A stretch of DNA of 64,000 nt from Chrysomallon squamiferum. Lineage: Eukaryota; Mollusca; Gastropoda; Neomphalida; Peltospiridae. The DNA lies in NCBI GenBank assembly GCA_012295275.1, contig CM022678.1, positions 14,944,459 through 15,008,458 of the forward strand, read 5' to 3'. The notes under the pieces were generated by a model that did not search any database, had not been told where the DNA came from, and was given only the letters and a program-made list of their open reading frames with translations. Shown here one piece after another: positions 63,935 to 64,000 of this stretch (within the stretch, counting starts at the first letter, position 1; each line of letters starts with the position of its first letter). A program made the translations under genes and the position numbers.

Positions 63935-64000
63935 CAGCTGATAACGCCTATAGACGTAACCGATTACTCAGAAACAATTAAATTTAAATACTTCAAAATA

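Overview
The window looks like AT-rich nuclear DNA of an animal, most likely an invertebrate and plausibly a mollusc. The evidence is spliced genes with GT-AG introns, AATAAA signals, dense microsatellites and minisatellites, pogo/Tigger-type DNA transposons, and proteins of animal families (RFC1, cytosolic sulfotransferase, secreted PEBP, THAP). The lineage assignment is inference. Every gene I can support as functional is on the minus strand.

Layout. 1-26 kb holds no gene I can confirm. It contains microsatellites, a decayed minisatellite (5.57-6.0 kb), a 1.3-kb inverted duplication (10.1-11.4 kb), a 4.4-kb minisatellite array (11.5-15.9 kb), and two copies of a DNA transposon with terminal inverted repeats and 4-bp target duplications (19.4-20.1 and 21.2-23.7 kb). 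26.3-41 kb is a tandem segmental duplication carrying secreted phosphatidylethanolamine-binding-protein (PEBP) genes. Each unit has a PEBP-alpha gene, intact in both units, and a PEBP-beta gene. Beta is intact in unit 2 but lacks exon 1 and is frameshifted in unit 1. A Tigger-like transposon lies in the beta intron of both units and has kept opposite ends in the two.

41.8-46.7 kb holds a complete five-coding-exon cytosolic sulfotransferase (287 aa) with a likely untranslated first exon near 46.55 kb. Its first intron contains an antisense THAP zinc-finger pseudogene next to a TCTCGCGAGA promoter motif. About 0.6-0.85 kb of the sulfotransferase 5' region recurs, inverted, in both PEBP units. 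48.5-63.5 kb holds essentially complete RFC1, the large subunit of the replication factor C clamp loader. I resolved 23 coding exons in phase (1,044 codons plus an initiator Met exon, candidate at 63.93 kb).

The most interesting signals are these: replacement-biased divergence of the two PEBP-alpha copies (about 19 amino-acid-changing codons against 1 silent), degenerate extra copies of the RFC1 Walker A exon inside its own intron, the transposon family with 4-bp target duplications, and a nearly perfect 62-bp hairpin at 47.56-47.73 kb. RFC1 is a housekeeping replication gene. The PEBP cluster is a rapidly changing secreted-protein family. No operon-like link between the genes is implied.
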